From Sporosarcina sp. FSL K6-2383 (GTDB taxonomy: Bacteria > Bacillota > Bacilli > Bacillales_A > Planococcaceae): 64,000 bases of DNA. Positions 45,228 to 53,222 of this stretch are shown here, one piece after another. Every line of letters starts with the position of its first letter. Position 1 is the stretch's first letter. The position numbers and the translations under genes were made by a program. A model generated the notes under the pieces. That model was given only the letters and a program-made list of their open reading frames with translations. It was not told the origin of the DNA and searched no databases. The stretch is taken from assembly GCF_038618305.1 (NCBI RefSeq), contig NZ_CP152017.1:3422501-3486500 (forward strand), in the 5' to 3' direction.

Positions 45228-45454
45228 ATGAATATGAGAATGCTTTTAATACTTGTTGAGATATTATTTGTTTCAGCTTGTGGTCAAGAAAGCCATATTG
45301 AACAACACGAGGTATATTTATCAAACAAAGGTGGGAAATTAAAGAGCCAATCGGAGTTGAAACTTATATATTGGACATCCCTGATAAAATGCTTAGTAAT
45401 AATTTCAATAAAGTTTCAAAGGATTCATCAGTTTGCACTAACCTGCCCCTTTAA
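45228..45454 (+). pseudogene. Frameshifted fragment of a small lipoprotein gene
   Basis: The first 30 codons encode MNMRMLLILVEILFVSACGQ, a short lipoprotein signal peptide ending in VSAC, then ESHIEQHE. A different frame continues from there with IFIKQRWEIKEPIGVETYIL and DIPDKMLSNNFNKVSKD to a TAA at 45452. The two halves join near codon 27, which points to a frameshift in a small secreted protein gene. The family is not recognised, and the start lacks a strong ribosome-binding site. Confidence 0.4.
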
Positions 45455-45633
45455 TAATTATTTTCCTTAGTTTTCTTATATTCACGATTTTTCTTATCGT
45501 TGTATAGGTAAAATACTGTCCCCGTTATACCCCATAGTATATATTTGAATACTCCATCGAAATAGTAATCAATTATTGCATAACCAAGAATTATACCCAT
45601 CACACTTAAAAGAACCCTTAATAGAATTTTCAT
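45451..45633 (-). CDS. Small two-segment membrane protein, 60 residues
   Basis: ATG at 45633 follows GGAGG with 6 nt spacing. Two hydrophobic segments (about 4-20 and 28-43) are followed by a very basic tail (NDKKNREYKKTKE). I do not recognise the family. It overlaps the 3' end of the lipoprotein fragment by 4 nt on the other strand. Confidence 0.68.
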   Translation of the reverse strand: MKILLRVLLSVMGIILGYAIIDYYFDGVFKYILWGITGTVFYLYNDKKNREYKKTKENNY

Positions 45634-45691
45634 TTAGAACCTCCATAAAAACACAATAAATCTTATTCTTTATAATCTCATAAAATATATT

Positions 45692-45764
45692 TTGTTGAAC
45701 TAAACTGCTACTTCAATTAGGGCTTTACTCCTTATTGAAGTAAAGCACCCATTCGTTGAATAAC
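45692..45764. repeat. Short inter-gene repeat C, copy 3 with partner
   Basis: TTGAACTAAACTGC...GGGCTTTACTCC and TTGAAGTAAAGCACCCATTCG, TTGAATAAC lie next to each other. GGGCTTTACT and AGTAAAGC are inverted copies that can form a hairpin. Confidence 0.5.
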
Positions 45765-45812
45765 TATGGAGCTAGTAGATGGCTAATCAACAGACGTGAT
45801 ATAAAGACATAA

Positions 45813-46244
45813 CTATCCAAACAAGCCCCAAAAGTTAGTTGTAAACATTGAAAGTAAGAATATAGCGTGGAACAACATTTGGGCAATTGTGAAAATGTAA
45901 TCATTTTTATTTGATGAATATTTCCATTCCATAAAAGCTCTAACTGTTTCAGATGCAAAAATAAAAATAAAGACAAAAAAGTATGGCTCTAAAAACCAAA
46001 TTCTTTCCATAGGGTCAATTTTGATGGCAATGGAAAATCCAATCAACATCATGACAACAGCAGCAACCCTAACCGTCAAATCGATCGTTTTATGTTTATC
46101 ATTTAGGTGGTTATAAGAAAAGAACTTCCTTTTCTTAACTTTGAGTAATTTTCTCATAACAACATTAAAACAAAATGACAACAGTACAAAAATGGCTAGC
46201 ACAAGAAATAACTTCGTCCAAAAAAATGGTTCCATGCCATACAT
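45813..46244 (-). CDS. DUF4181 domain-containing membrane protein
   Basis: This 143-residue protein has four hydrophobic segments (about 10-28, 55-75, 84-104 and 120-140). The motif KVKKRKFFSYNHLNDKHKTID between the first two, and ETVRAFMEWKYSSNKNDYI, are typical of DUF4181 proteins found in Bacillus accessory regions. The start is preceded by AAAAGGGGAG. The function is unknown. Confidence 0.75.
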   Translation of the reverse strand: MYGMEPFFWTKLFLVLAIFVLLSFCFNVVMRKLLKVKKRKFFSYNHLNDKHKTIDLTVRVAAVVMMLIGFSIAIKIDPMERIWFLEPYFFVFIFIFASETVRAFMEWKYSSNKNDYIFTIAQMLFHAIFLLSMFTTNFWGLFG

Positions 46245-46372
46245 AAATGGTTCACTCCCCTTTTAAGCTCTTTTATGTGTAAAAGTTATTTCATCACTAG
46301 AAAACAAACTCCTTCTTCAACTAACCTGTCCCGTCAGCCATCTAAGTCAAATCATTCACACATAAAAATTAC

Positions 46373-46723
46373 CTACAGATTTTTTATATTGGCTATAATT
46401 TCTTCAACATAAGCATCGTTGTATTCATTTTCGTTTAATAGATAGTAACTCCTGGGATTCAAATTATTTACTTCTACAATATGCTTTATATAGGGGGATA
46501 TTAAAATCAAACTAGCCCCATTATTAATTATGGTCTCACAAGTATCATACGTTGTATCAACTGATACATCGTAATCCATACCTTCCTGCCTAAGTCTTTT
46601 TCTAATACTGACTTCCAATTTTTCAGACAACGGTTTCTTGAAAATAGTCCATCCTCCATCCCACCCAAATGGATTTGGTCTAATTCCAACAATTACTTTA
46701 GCAAGAATTACAATATGCTTCAT
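46373..46723 (-). CDS. Hypothetical protein, 116 residues
   Basis: ATG at 46723 follows GGGAGG; a longer upstream reading frame lacks a site. The sequence starts MKHIVILAKVIVGIRPNPFG and includes WDGGWTIFKKPLSEKLE and TIINNGASLILISPYIKHIV. It is soluble with alternating strands and helices. I do not recognise it. It lies beside DUF4181 in the accessory island, and both genes are followed by small repeats. Confidence 0.62.
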   Translation of the reverse strand: MKHIVILAKVIVGIRPNPFGWDGGWTIFKKPLSEKLEVSIRKRLRQEGMDYDVSVDTTYDTCETIINNGASLILISPYIKHIVEVNNLNPRSYYLLNENEYNDAYVEEIIANIKNL

Positions 46724-46854
46724 AATCTCCCGCCTCCCTAGTCTTAGAACAATTAACTTATACTTATTATACGAACCAAATAAACGAAAAGATTCGGTGT
46801 ATTCCAATTACCTCTATATCAGTATTCTGCCTCTTTAGTTGATAAAGAAAAGAG

Positions 46855-47085
46855 AGCTGCCAAAATTGTATCTTTTGCAGCTTTTATCTAGATAGAAAAG
46901 CTTCAGTTCCCTCATCCCCAAAAGCATTAGCGCCCCGTGTACCAGTATTTCGGGAGAGTACCGGATGAACGACCACCATACGATTACCGAAAAAATATGC
47001 CTGAATGCGGCGAAGTCGCATCCAGGCATATAAAACACATCACGGTAATCATATAGAAGTCATCCAATCCAAAGCTCCCCAAGTA
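46855..47085 (-). repeat. Repeat family A, copy 4
   Basis: On the minus strand: GAGCTTTGGATTGGATGAC, ATGATTACCGTGATG, variable hairpin ATATGCCTG-ATGCG/CGCAT-CAGGCATAT with a GACTTCG loop, TTTTTTCGGTAATCGTATGG, TGGTCGTTCATCCGG, GGTACAC, GCTAATGCTTTTGGGGA and the terminal hairpin GCAAAAGATACAATTTTGGC. It pairs with copy 1 as one subtype. Confidence 0.75.
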
Positions 47086-47121
47086 ACTGTACACAGAGCC
47101 CTAGTATTTGATTTTTTATAT

Positions 47122-48369
47122 TCACTTTTTCTTACGAATCATATCAAATGGTTTAACAGGAACGGTTACTTTTGTTTTCACAATCATCATCGCACTTGGC
47201 GCACGTTCAATCGGTTCATCTTGCTCATTCCATAAAACATCTATCGTTTGGTAAGCATGTGTAAATCCGGGACCGTAAAACTCAACAGCATCTCCAAGTC
47301 CAAAATGATTGCGCTGCTGAATCGTCGCAATTTGCGTCTCTTCATCATAAGCTAATACCTGTCCAATGAAACTATATGCTTGAATTTTACGTGGCTTACC
47401 GAATAATTGCTCATGCTCTGTCGGCGTCCCATAATAAAAACCAGTTGCCAACTCTCGCTGTGCGACTTTCCATAACTCGTCTTCCCACTCTTGCTTAAAT
47501 TCATAGTTATCCGGATCATCACAATAGGCATCGATTGCTCGGCGATAAACATTCGAAACCGTTGATACGTAGTGAATCGATTTCATACGACCTTCGATTT
47601 TAAAACTGTCTATACCACTTTCAACTAGGTCAGGAATATGACGAATCATGGACATATCTACCGCACTCATTGAAAATTCCTCAAGTGTCTCTCCGCCGAG
47701 CAATGATTGCTGTTCCCCCGGTTGTTCCATATCGAATAAGCCATATTTCCAGCGACAGGATTGTGTACACCCTCCACGATTGGCATCACGCTCTGACATA
47801 TGATTCGACAGCGTACAACGACCTGAATAGGAAATACACATCGCCCCGTGGATGAAGGCCTCAATCTCGACATTCGTTTTTTGGCGTATTTCTCGAACTT
47901 CATCCATCTCGACTTCCCTTGCCAACACCACACGTTCCAAGCCTTCTGATTGCCAAAAATTCAACGTTTCATAATTCGTCGCCGAAGCTTGAGTTGATAA
48001 ATGAATCGGTAAACCCGGCGCTTCCATCGCACAGATTTCTATTAAAGCGGGGTCGGACACAATAACTGCTCGAATTCCAATATCACGAAGCATCCGGAAA
48101 AACTCGCCTGCCCCTTCCACATCGCCTTCATGAGCCACCATATTAGCGGCTACATACACCTTCGCATTGGCTTCATTCGCAAATGCGACACCTTCTCGCA
48201 TCTCGTCGTATGTAAAATTACCTGCTCGACTTCTCAAACCATAGGCATTACCACCAATATAGACAGCATCTGCCCCATAACGGATAGCGGTTTTTAGTTT
48301 TTCAAGCGTACCAGCTGGTGCTAACACTTCTGGCTTTTTAGTAATCACTCTTTTCGTCGTAACTCCCAC
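47122..48369 (-). CDS. Peptidase U32 family tRNA U34 hydroxylase component TrhP2 (YrrO-like)
   Basis: This 415-residue protein starts at GTG (GGAGGCGG upstream). It begins with PEVLAPAGTLEKLKTAIRYG and carries the U32 signature EAFIHGAMCISYSGRCTLSNH, followed by GCTQSCRWKYGL, which supplies cysteines for an Fe-S cluster. In B. subtilis YrrN and YrrO (TrhP1/TrhP2) make 5-hydroxyuridine at tRNA position 34 from prephenate. It follows the TrhP1-like gene by 14 bp. A C-terminal beta-barrel part (YSFIGQVLAYDEETQ) is typical. Confidence 0.91.
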   Translation of the reverse strand: MGVTTKRVITKKPEVLAPAGTLEKLKTAIRYGADAVYIGGNAYGLRSRAGNFTYDEMREGVAFANEANAKVYVAANMVAHEGDVEGAGEFFRMLRDIGIRAVIVSDPALIEICAMEAPGLPIHLSTQASATNYETLNFWQSEGLERVVLAREVEMDEVREIRQKTNVEIEAFIHGAMCISYSGRCTLSNHMSERDANRGGCTQSCRWKYGLFDMEQPGEQQSLLGGETLEEFSMSAVDMSMIRHIPDLVESGIDSFKIEGRMKSIHYVSTVSNVYRRAIDAYCDDPDNYEFKQEWEDELWKVAQRELATGFYYGTPTEHEQLFGKPRKIQAYSFIGQVLAYDEETQIATIQQRNHFGLGDAVEFYGPGFTHAYQTIDVLWNEQDEPIERAPSAMMIVKTKVTVPVKPFDMIRKKK

Positions 48370-48383
48370 GATTTTCCGCCTCC

Positions 48384-49295
48384 TTATTTGACATCGCTCG
48401 GATCCTTCAAAAAGAATCCTTCATCTACTGATCTTTCCGCTGGATGTAATGCAAGTAATCGACTATTTAACTGCTCCTGTATATCCACCGTCCAACGTTG
48501 CTCTATAAATGACTGTCTCGCCTCTATAAACAAACTGGCAATGTCCACAAACGATTGCCCTTTTGTAAAAATACCATCCAGTTTCCACTGTGTTAAACCT
48601 GCAGCAACCAGTTTGTCTAACTGTGGCAATAAATTCACATCATCTGTCGCGAAAATATGTGTGCCGTTACAATCTTCATAAATGGAGTAATGCGTTTCCT
48701 CTTTTTTAGGTTCAGAAATAAAAAGAGGCTGCTTTACATGATCCTGATTCGTAAAATTGAAATAGTTTTCTACTAATGGTCGTTTTGATTGTTGAATGCA
48801 GGTCGCTCCATAAACGAGTACTTCAACCGGTACAGTTACTTGCTGCCGAATCGCTTGTAGCTCTGCAAAAGGTAGCTCCCTTGCCAGTACAGCACCAATT
48901 GCCCCACGCTTCGCCCAAAAATCCACTTGCCTTGCACTTGTCACCATCGTTTGGGCATCATAGATGAAAGGAAGCTCTATGGCATGCTTTTTCATGAGAT
49001 GAATAACTCCCGGATCACCAACTGTGATGGCGTCCACACCAATAGACTGCAAAAATGTTAAATACGGGACAATTTTCTCAATCCGATCATTATGCATTAA
49101 AGCATTCACAGCAACAACTATGCGCTTATGATGTTGATGCGCAAAATAGGTCAATTCCTTTAATTCCTCACGCGAAAAAGAACCCGGCAAACGTAAACCG
49201 AATTCGTCTTCTCCTACGTACAACGTATCCACACCAATGCGGATTAACGACTTCCCTTGCTCTACTGATTCAGCTGTTGCAATAAGCTCAATCAT
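48384..49295 (-). CDS. Peptidase U32 family protein TrhP1 (YrrN-like)
   Basis: This protein of about 303 residues starts MIELIATAESVEQGKSLI at ATG 49295, with AAGGAAG upstream; an ATG at 49322 lies directly after the previous stop codon but has no site. It is shorter than TrhP2 and lacks the C-terminal domain. EVLVYGATCIQQSKRP replaces the canonical HGAMC...GRC signature, as in other short partners. With TrhP2 it makes ho5U34 in tRNA. Confidence 0.87.
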   Translation of the reverse strand: MIELIATAESVEQGKSLIRIGVDTLYVGEDEFGLRLPGSFSREELKELTYFAHQHHKRIVVAVNALMHNDRIEKIVPYLTFLQSIGVDAITVGDPGVIHLMKKHAIELPFIYDAQTMVTSARQVDFWAKRGAIGAVLARELPFAELQAIRQQVTVPVEVLVYGATCIQQSKRPLVENYFNFTNQDHVKQPLFISEPKKEETHYSIYEDCNGTHIFATDDVNLLPQLDKLVAAGLTQWKLDGIFTKGQSFVDIASLFIEARQSFIEQRWTVDIQEQLNSRLLALHPAERSVDEGFFLKDPSDVK

Positions 49296-49322
49296 TGACT
49301 CACACTTCCTTCTTGACATCAT

Positions 49323-49937
49323 TCATTTCGATAAAATACGGTCAGGTCGTTTCTGAAATAGTTCTTGGCAATTCGTAGCCTTTTGCATTGCAAGTAGCAC
49401 TTCCTCTAACGGCTCGCTATAAACAGTCGGATAATCCACTTCGTCTAGCTTTGTTCGAATCAGATACGCCAGCTTTTCAGGACGAACACTAAATTCAGAG
49501 TGTATGCCTGCTTTATTCCCACGTGGATCGACACGGAACCAGTGTCCAACTTCCTCCAAATAGAGTGCATTTAGACCATGTAACGCATAGCCGGACTCCA
49601 CTGTTCCCTTTTTCGTCACACGCTGATAACAAAATCCCGTCGGAATATCCATCCCACGTAAAAGTGTCGCTAATAAATGGGCCTTTGCAAAGCAGATTCC
49701 TTCTTGATGCAATAAGGCGTCTGATGCAGTAATCGTCACAATAGTACTTTCTTTATCAAACGAATGTTGAATGCTATCCCTCACAAAACAAAAAGCGATT
49801 TCTGCCCGCTCAAATTGTGTGTGCCCCTGTGCTTTGATTTTCTCAATTTTCTTTTGTACGATCGGATGCCGAAAATCAATCACAGCAGATTCTACTAAAT
49901 ACTGTTGGACATTCCCCTGTTCAAGTTCTATCTGCAT
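49323..49937 (-). CDS. Transglutaminase-like domain protein
   Basis: This 204-residue protein has the catalytic triad of transglutaminase-like cysteine enzymes: Cys in HQEGICFAKAHLLATLLRG, His in GYALHGLNALY and Asp in WFRVDPRG. It is soluble. It begins 19 bp after the DUF59 gene and ends one base before the TrhP1 reading frame, so it joins the two operons. The family includes proteases and amidases; the substrate is unknown. Confidence 0.85.
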   Translation of the reverse strand: MQIELEQGNVQQYLVESAVIDFRHPIVQKKIEKIKAQGHTQFERAEIAFCFVRDSIQHSFDKESTIVTITASDALLHQEGICFAKAHLLATLLRGMDIPTGFCYQRVTKKGTVESGYALHGLNALYLEEVGHWFRVDPRGNKAGIHSEFSVRPEKLAYLIRTKLDEVDYPTVYSEPLEEVLLAMQKATNCQELFQKRPDRILSK

Positions 49938-49956
49938 ATGCGCAACTCCTCATGGA

Positions 49957-50265
49957 CTAAAAGTAATTCAATGTTTCTTTCCCTTCATCCGAAATCATAT
50001 CCGGCGACCACTTCGGCTCCCACACAACATCGACCTCTACATCGGAAATGTCAAGACGATCCTTCAATATAAAGTCAACACCACCTGTAATCATGTCGTG
50101 CATCGGACATCCAGGTGTCGTTAACGTCATTTTGACATACACTTTGTTAGCCTCGTATTGAATATCATAGACGAGGCCTAAATCAATGATACTAATCCCA
50201 AGCTCTGGGTCGTAAACGAGCTTGAGTAATTCACGAATACGTTCAATCATTTCCATTTCGCTCAT
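49957..50265 (-). CDS. Metal-sulfur cluster assembly factor (MIP18/DUF59 family)
   Basis: This 102-residue protein contains the family motif VYDPELGISIIDLGLVYDI near the N-terminus and LTTPGCPMHDMI with the conserved cysteine. The end VEVDVVWEPKWSPDMISDEG is typical of SufT/PaaD-like proteins that help insert Fe-S clusters. The gene lies in an Fnr-box-controlled operon, consistent with low-oxygen Fe-S demand. Confidence 0.9.
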   Translation of the reverse strand: MSEMEMIERIRELLKLVYDPELGISIIDLGLVYDIQYEANKVYVKMTLTTPGCPMHDMITGGVDFILKDRLDISDVEVDVVWEPKWSPDMISDEGKETLNYF

Positions 50266-50279
50266 TCCTTCTTTGTTTT

Positions 50280-51512
50280 TTACCGACTAAATACACGACC
50301 AATTAAGATCATATACAGTACGGAAGAAATCGAGAAAGCCAGTCCACCGACGACTGTAAGCGTCGTGCTATCTATCAAAATAGCCGCGAATAACACGAAC
50401 AAACAGAATGCGATAGTAATAACACCCATACGCACTTTCTTATCATCCAATAAATCAGCCATTAATGGAGTTCCCGGTCTCCCTGCTAGCTTGCCAAACT
50501 TGTGTGTCCACCATAAAAACGGGATAATTTTCGACACATAACAAAGGATTGTAAACGATACCCAGCCACCTAGATAAACCCATCCTACTAAAAGCACCAT
50601 TTTCGGGTGCAAAAGTTGGTTTGGAAATACAACTGTGTAAATAAGCAATGCACCTATAAAAAGTAAAAGAAATTGCGCAGCATAAACCGACCATCGAATG
50701 CCGTGACCTGGATTTGGCTTCACTCGATGTTTTTTGATTTGAAGTAAGTGGATATTATAGAAAACGAGAGCAAGCGTCACAAAAAGAAGCGCGAACCATG
50801 TTGTCCAAAAACCTCCGCCTAGCAAGAAAGACACCGCCCCAAATACGATAGCAGTGTTCCAAGTAATCAAAGTTGCCCATTGCAAGCGAGTCGGATAATG
50901 GTGAGCCAAATAAAACATCGGTAGCATTTTATAGCTGAAACCGGTAATGAGCATACCAAACCAACCGAGCGTCCCAAGCCAAATATGCGCCTTCAATAGG
51001 CTCTCATGCAGGGCAGTTCGATTTCCAGTATAAAAATTAACGCCCATCCACATACCGATAAGCCCTGTTAGCACTAAATACAAAACTGCACAAGCCGCAC
51101 TAATCGTAATGGCATCCCATTTGCGGGCTCTCCATAAGGTAACTCCGATATTAATTGCAAAAAGAAATATTCCTATAAAAGCGAGTGTTGCAAATCCAGC
51201 AATGTATATCGTCTTAAACGATACAAAACCATACAATAAGCCAGAAAGACCAATTGTGAAAAATACATAGTGTGCATAGCCAAGCCTTTGACTGTAAATA
51301 GTAGACTGTAAAATAACATTAATCAGCTGATATACGGCTCCCATCGCCAACATCGTAGCCCATCCAAGAACAAATAAATGTGTATAAAACCAACCACTTG
51401 GCCCTCGTAAATCATGTTGAAGCCAATCGAACAGCGTTAGGATGGAGACACCATGAAACAAAAAGAAACCAATTATCCCCGTAATGATAAAGAAAAATGG
51501 GAGACGAAACAT
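50280..51512 (-). CDS. Multi-pass membrane protein, NnrS/heme-copper-oxidase-subunit-I-like
   Basis: This 410-residue protein has 12 predicted membrane segments. Conserved histidines sit in membrane segments: YTHLFVLGWATMLAMGAVYQL, LLKAHIWLGTLGWFGML and MLPMFYLAHHYP. The pattern resembles NnrS-type or oxidase-like heme proteins tied to nitric oxide response. The gene is embedded among DUF2249 and DUF59 genes. A heme- or copper-related role in low-oxygen or NO metabolism is inference. Confidence 0.7.
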   Translation of the reverse strand: MFRLPFFFIITGIIGFFLFHGVSILTLFDWLQHDLRGPSGWFYTHLFVLGWATMLAMGAVYQLINVILQSTIYSQRLGYAHYVFFTIGLSGLLYGFVSFKTIYIAGFATLAFIGIFLFAINIGVTLWRARKWDAITISAACAVLYLVLTGLIGMWMGVNFYTGNRTALHESLLKAHIWLGTLGWFGMLITGFSYKMLPMFYLAHHYPTRLQWATLITWNTAIVFGAVSFLLGGGFWTTWFALLFVTLALVFYNIHLLQIKKHRVKPNPGHGIRWSVYAAQFLLLFIGALLIYTVVFPNQLLHPKMVLLVGWVYLGGWVSFTILCYVSKIIPFLWWTHKFGKLAGRPGTPLMADLLDDKKVRMGVITIAFCLFVLFAAILIDSTTLTVVGGLAFSISSVLYMILIGRVFSR

Positions 51513-51525
51513 AGTCCTCTCCCCC

Positions 51526-52077
51526 TTACACCTTATGGATAGTTACTTTTGCCGAACCATCTGACTGCTCATCTACACTAAAAGGACAGCCAAGGCGATT
51601 CAATTCCTCAATCAAAAAAACGGGCACTCGATCATTGTGAATCTTCACTTGATCCCCCGGATGACTGCGGTCCAAAGCAGCTAATGTACGCATCATTGGT
51701 TGTGGAGGCTCTAGTCCACGATTATCGAGTGTAATCGTTTTGGGTTCTCGAGCAACCGTCTCCTCACTAGAGAACTGAGCTGTAGAAACCAGCTCGTCCT
51801 CTGTTGAAGAGTCCTCTATATCCAATAGATGTTTGTATTTTTTATTGACAAAAGAAACAACCCAATGGTCTTTTTCTTTGCGTTCAACCTTATTCACAAA
51901 GCCCTTCATCTTCAACACACCTAATAATGGCGTCGGTTTGAACGTTGCGTGGAGTACGAAAATATCTCCCGCCTCTATCTCCATCACCGTATCCATAATT
52001 AGCTGGAAAGGCTCCAGCTTTTTGTTCAAGTGAGGACGCACATCTAATTCTACAATTTTCGTCGTTTGCTGATTCAC
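51526..52077 (-). CDS. Tandem DUF2249 protein
   Basis: This 183-residue protein has two DUF2249 domains: residues about 5-78 (VELDVRPHLNKKLEPFQLIM) and about 110-183 (ITLDNRGLEPPQPMMRTLAAL). The intervening linker is acidic. The fold is TusA-like (beta-alpha-beta-alpha-beta-beta), but the catalytic cysteine of TusA is not evident. It starts at GTG, with TAGGAG upstream. These domains often accompany NO/nitrite genes in Bacilli. Confidence 0.83.
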   Translation of the reverse strand: MNQQTTKIVELDVRPHLNKKLEPFQLIMDTVMEIEAGDIFVLHATFKPTPLLGVLKMKGFVNKVERKEKDHWVVSFVNKKYKHLLDIEDSSTEDELVSTAQFSSEETVAREPKTITLDNRGLEPPQPMMRTLAALDRSHPGDQVKIHNDRVPVFLIEELNRLGCPFSVDEQSDGSAKVTIHKV

Positions 52078-52107
52078 AATGAATCATCTCCTACAAATAG
52101 TAGTCAC

Positions 52108-52434
52108 TTAAGATACAGATTTTTTTGCTTCATCATATAAACTTGCCATTCCACCATACAGTGAGTAGAAGAATGCATCGGGCGCATCCAAAGAGAATGT
52201 TTTGTACTGCTTAGGGTCGATGCCTAGTACGTTTTCGAATAATTTTGCTGTATCCTCGAACGCATAAAAACAATAATGCGTAAAGTTGAAAGTCGGCATT
52301 TTTTCGAAAATCGTAATGATTTCACTCGCAAACTTATCTACTTCACCAGCAGCTTGCTGCACCATTGAAACAGCATCCTCTAAGGACAGTTCAATTTTCA
52401 GTGTCTTGTCATCGATAACGTTAACTTTTGCCAT
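52108..52434 (-). CDS. Hypothetical protein in the DUF2249 operon, 108 residues
   Basis: The start is ATG 52434, with GGAG upstream. The protein is acidic, mostly helical and soluble. It contains EDAVSMVQQAAGEVDKFA and FTHYCFYAFEDTAKLFENVL. I do not recognise a named family. The tight spacing with DUF2249 genes on both sides (30 and 22 bp) makes it a partner in the same pathway. Confidence 0.72.
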   Translation of the reverse strand: MAKVNVIDDKTLKIELSLEDAVSMVQQAAGEVDKFASEIITIFEKMPTFNFTHYCFYAFEDTAKLFENVLGIDPKQYKTFSLDAPDAFFYSLYGGMASLYDEAKKSVS

Positions 52435-52455
52435 CGCCAATCAACTCCAGACATG

Positions 52456-52689
52456 TTATAGTTTTTCAATTTTCACCTGGAATGTATCAGGACCTTGTTC
52501 AATATATTCCCATGTGTATTTCCCTTCATGCATCGAATCGAACTGAAAACGCAAAGGAATCGGATCATGGTCATTGACAATCAACATTGTCTCAGATGGA
52601 TTTAACTTATTAAATGTTTCAAAAATGGTTTTATGCTTAAGATGCGGCGGATATTCTGGAACCTTTACTATTGCTGTATATTCACTCAT
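52456..52689 (-). CDS. Single-domain DUF2249 protein
   Basis: This protein of about 77 residues has the DUF2249 core VKVPEYPPHLKHKTIFETF and MLIVNDHDPIPLRFQF. Its start has AGGAGG at 8 nt. It is the first gene of a run of six, and lies 130 bp downstream of a predicted Fnr-type class II promoter. The conserved NDHDP-LRFQ stretch is typical of DUF2249 partners of nitrite or NO systems. Function is inferred from neighbours. Confidence 0.85.
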   Translation of the reverse strand: MSEYTAIVKVPEYPPHLKHKTIFETFNKLNPSETMLIVNDHDPIPLRFQFDSMHEGKYTWEYIEQGPDTFQVKIEKL

Positions 52690-52825
52690 CAACTATTCCT
52701 CCTAGAATTTTAATTATTGTAATATATAAATTGAACAATTGAATACATGTTGTTCCGTGTGCAGGCGCCTTAAAGGGGTAGCCTAAGCGGGATTAAAGGT
52801 ATTCTTTAGTTCAGCTTATAGAGTA

Positions 52826-52868
52826 AGTATAAAGTTATTCACGCAATTATTCTGTGATGTATATCACA
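52826..52868 (-). promoter_or_regulatory. Fnr/Crp-type box and class II promoter of the DUF2249 operon
   Basis: TGTGATGTATATCACA (52853-52868) is a perfect palindrome matching TGTGA-N6-TCACA. On the minus strand TATACT (52826-52831) begins 22 nt after the box, so the centre is at -41.5 from the predicted start near 52819. That is the classic spacing for class II activation by Fnr. Confidence 0.78.
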
Positions 52869-53120
52869 AATTCAAGATTATTTTTTACAAGGTTTTTGTT
52901 TAGTATCATTTATGAATTCTGCATCACTCGACTAAACATACGTTCAAATAGCCTATGTAAATGAAGCTGTGTATGATGCGATATTATCTTTGTGCAAAGC
53001 AAGCTCATGCATATCTATCAAATATTCGTCAAAAATAATCGCATTTAAGTATGAATATCGTTGAAAAATGAAGTGTGTCATGAAAAAGAGGCCCTATTCC
53101 AATGTTTTCGAAGAAATAGG

Positions 53121-53136
53121 TGGCATGCTTCTTGCA
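53121..53136 (+). promoter_or_regulatory. Sigma-54 (SigL) promoter of the PTS operon
   Basis: TGGCATGCTTCTTGCA has the -24 GG and -12 GC elements separated by 10 bp, as in the consensus TGGCAC-N5-TTGCA. It is about 85 bp upstream of the IIB start codon. Such promoters need a LevR/ManR-type activator, not found in the window. Confidence 0.8.
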
Positions 53137-53222
53137 AATAATATAGGTGTACACGAAAAACATAATTCTATGTTTTTTTCATAGAATTAATAACCACATA
53201 AAAAAGGGAGGAGGAATACAAA

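Noticed and set aside
43085-46360. Integron-like attC array
   Set aside because: The short repeats resemble cassette borders, but no integrase gene, attI or core attC symmetry is visible; kept only as a cassette-like observation.
35490-47085. Repeat family A as a known insertion sequence
   Set aside because: No transposase frame, no target-site duplication seen and no terminal inverted repeats at the outer edges.
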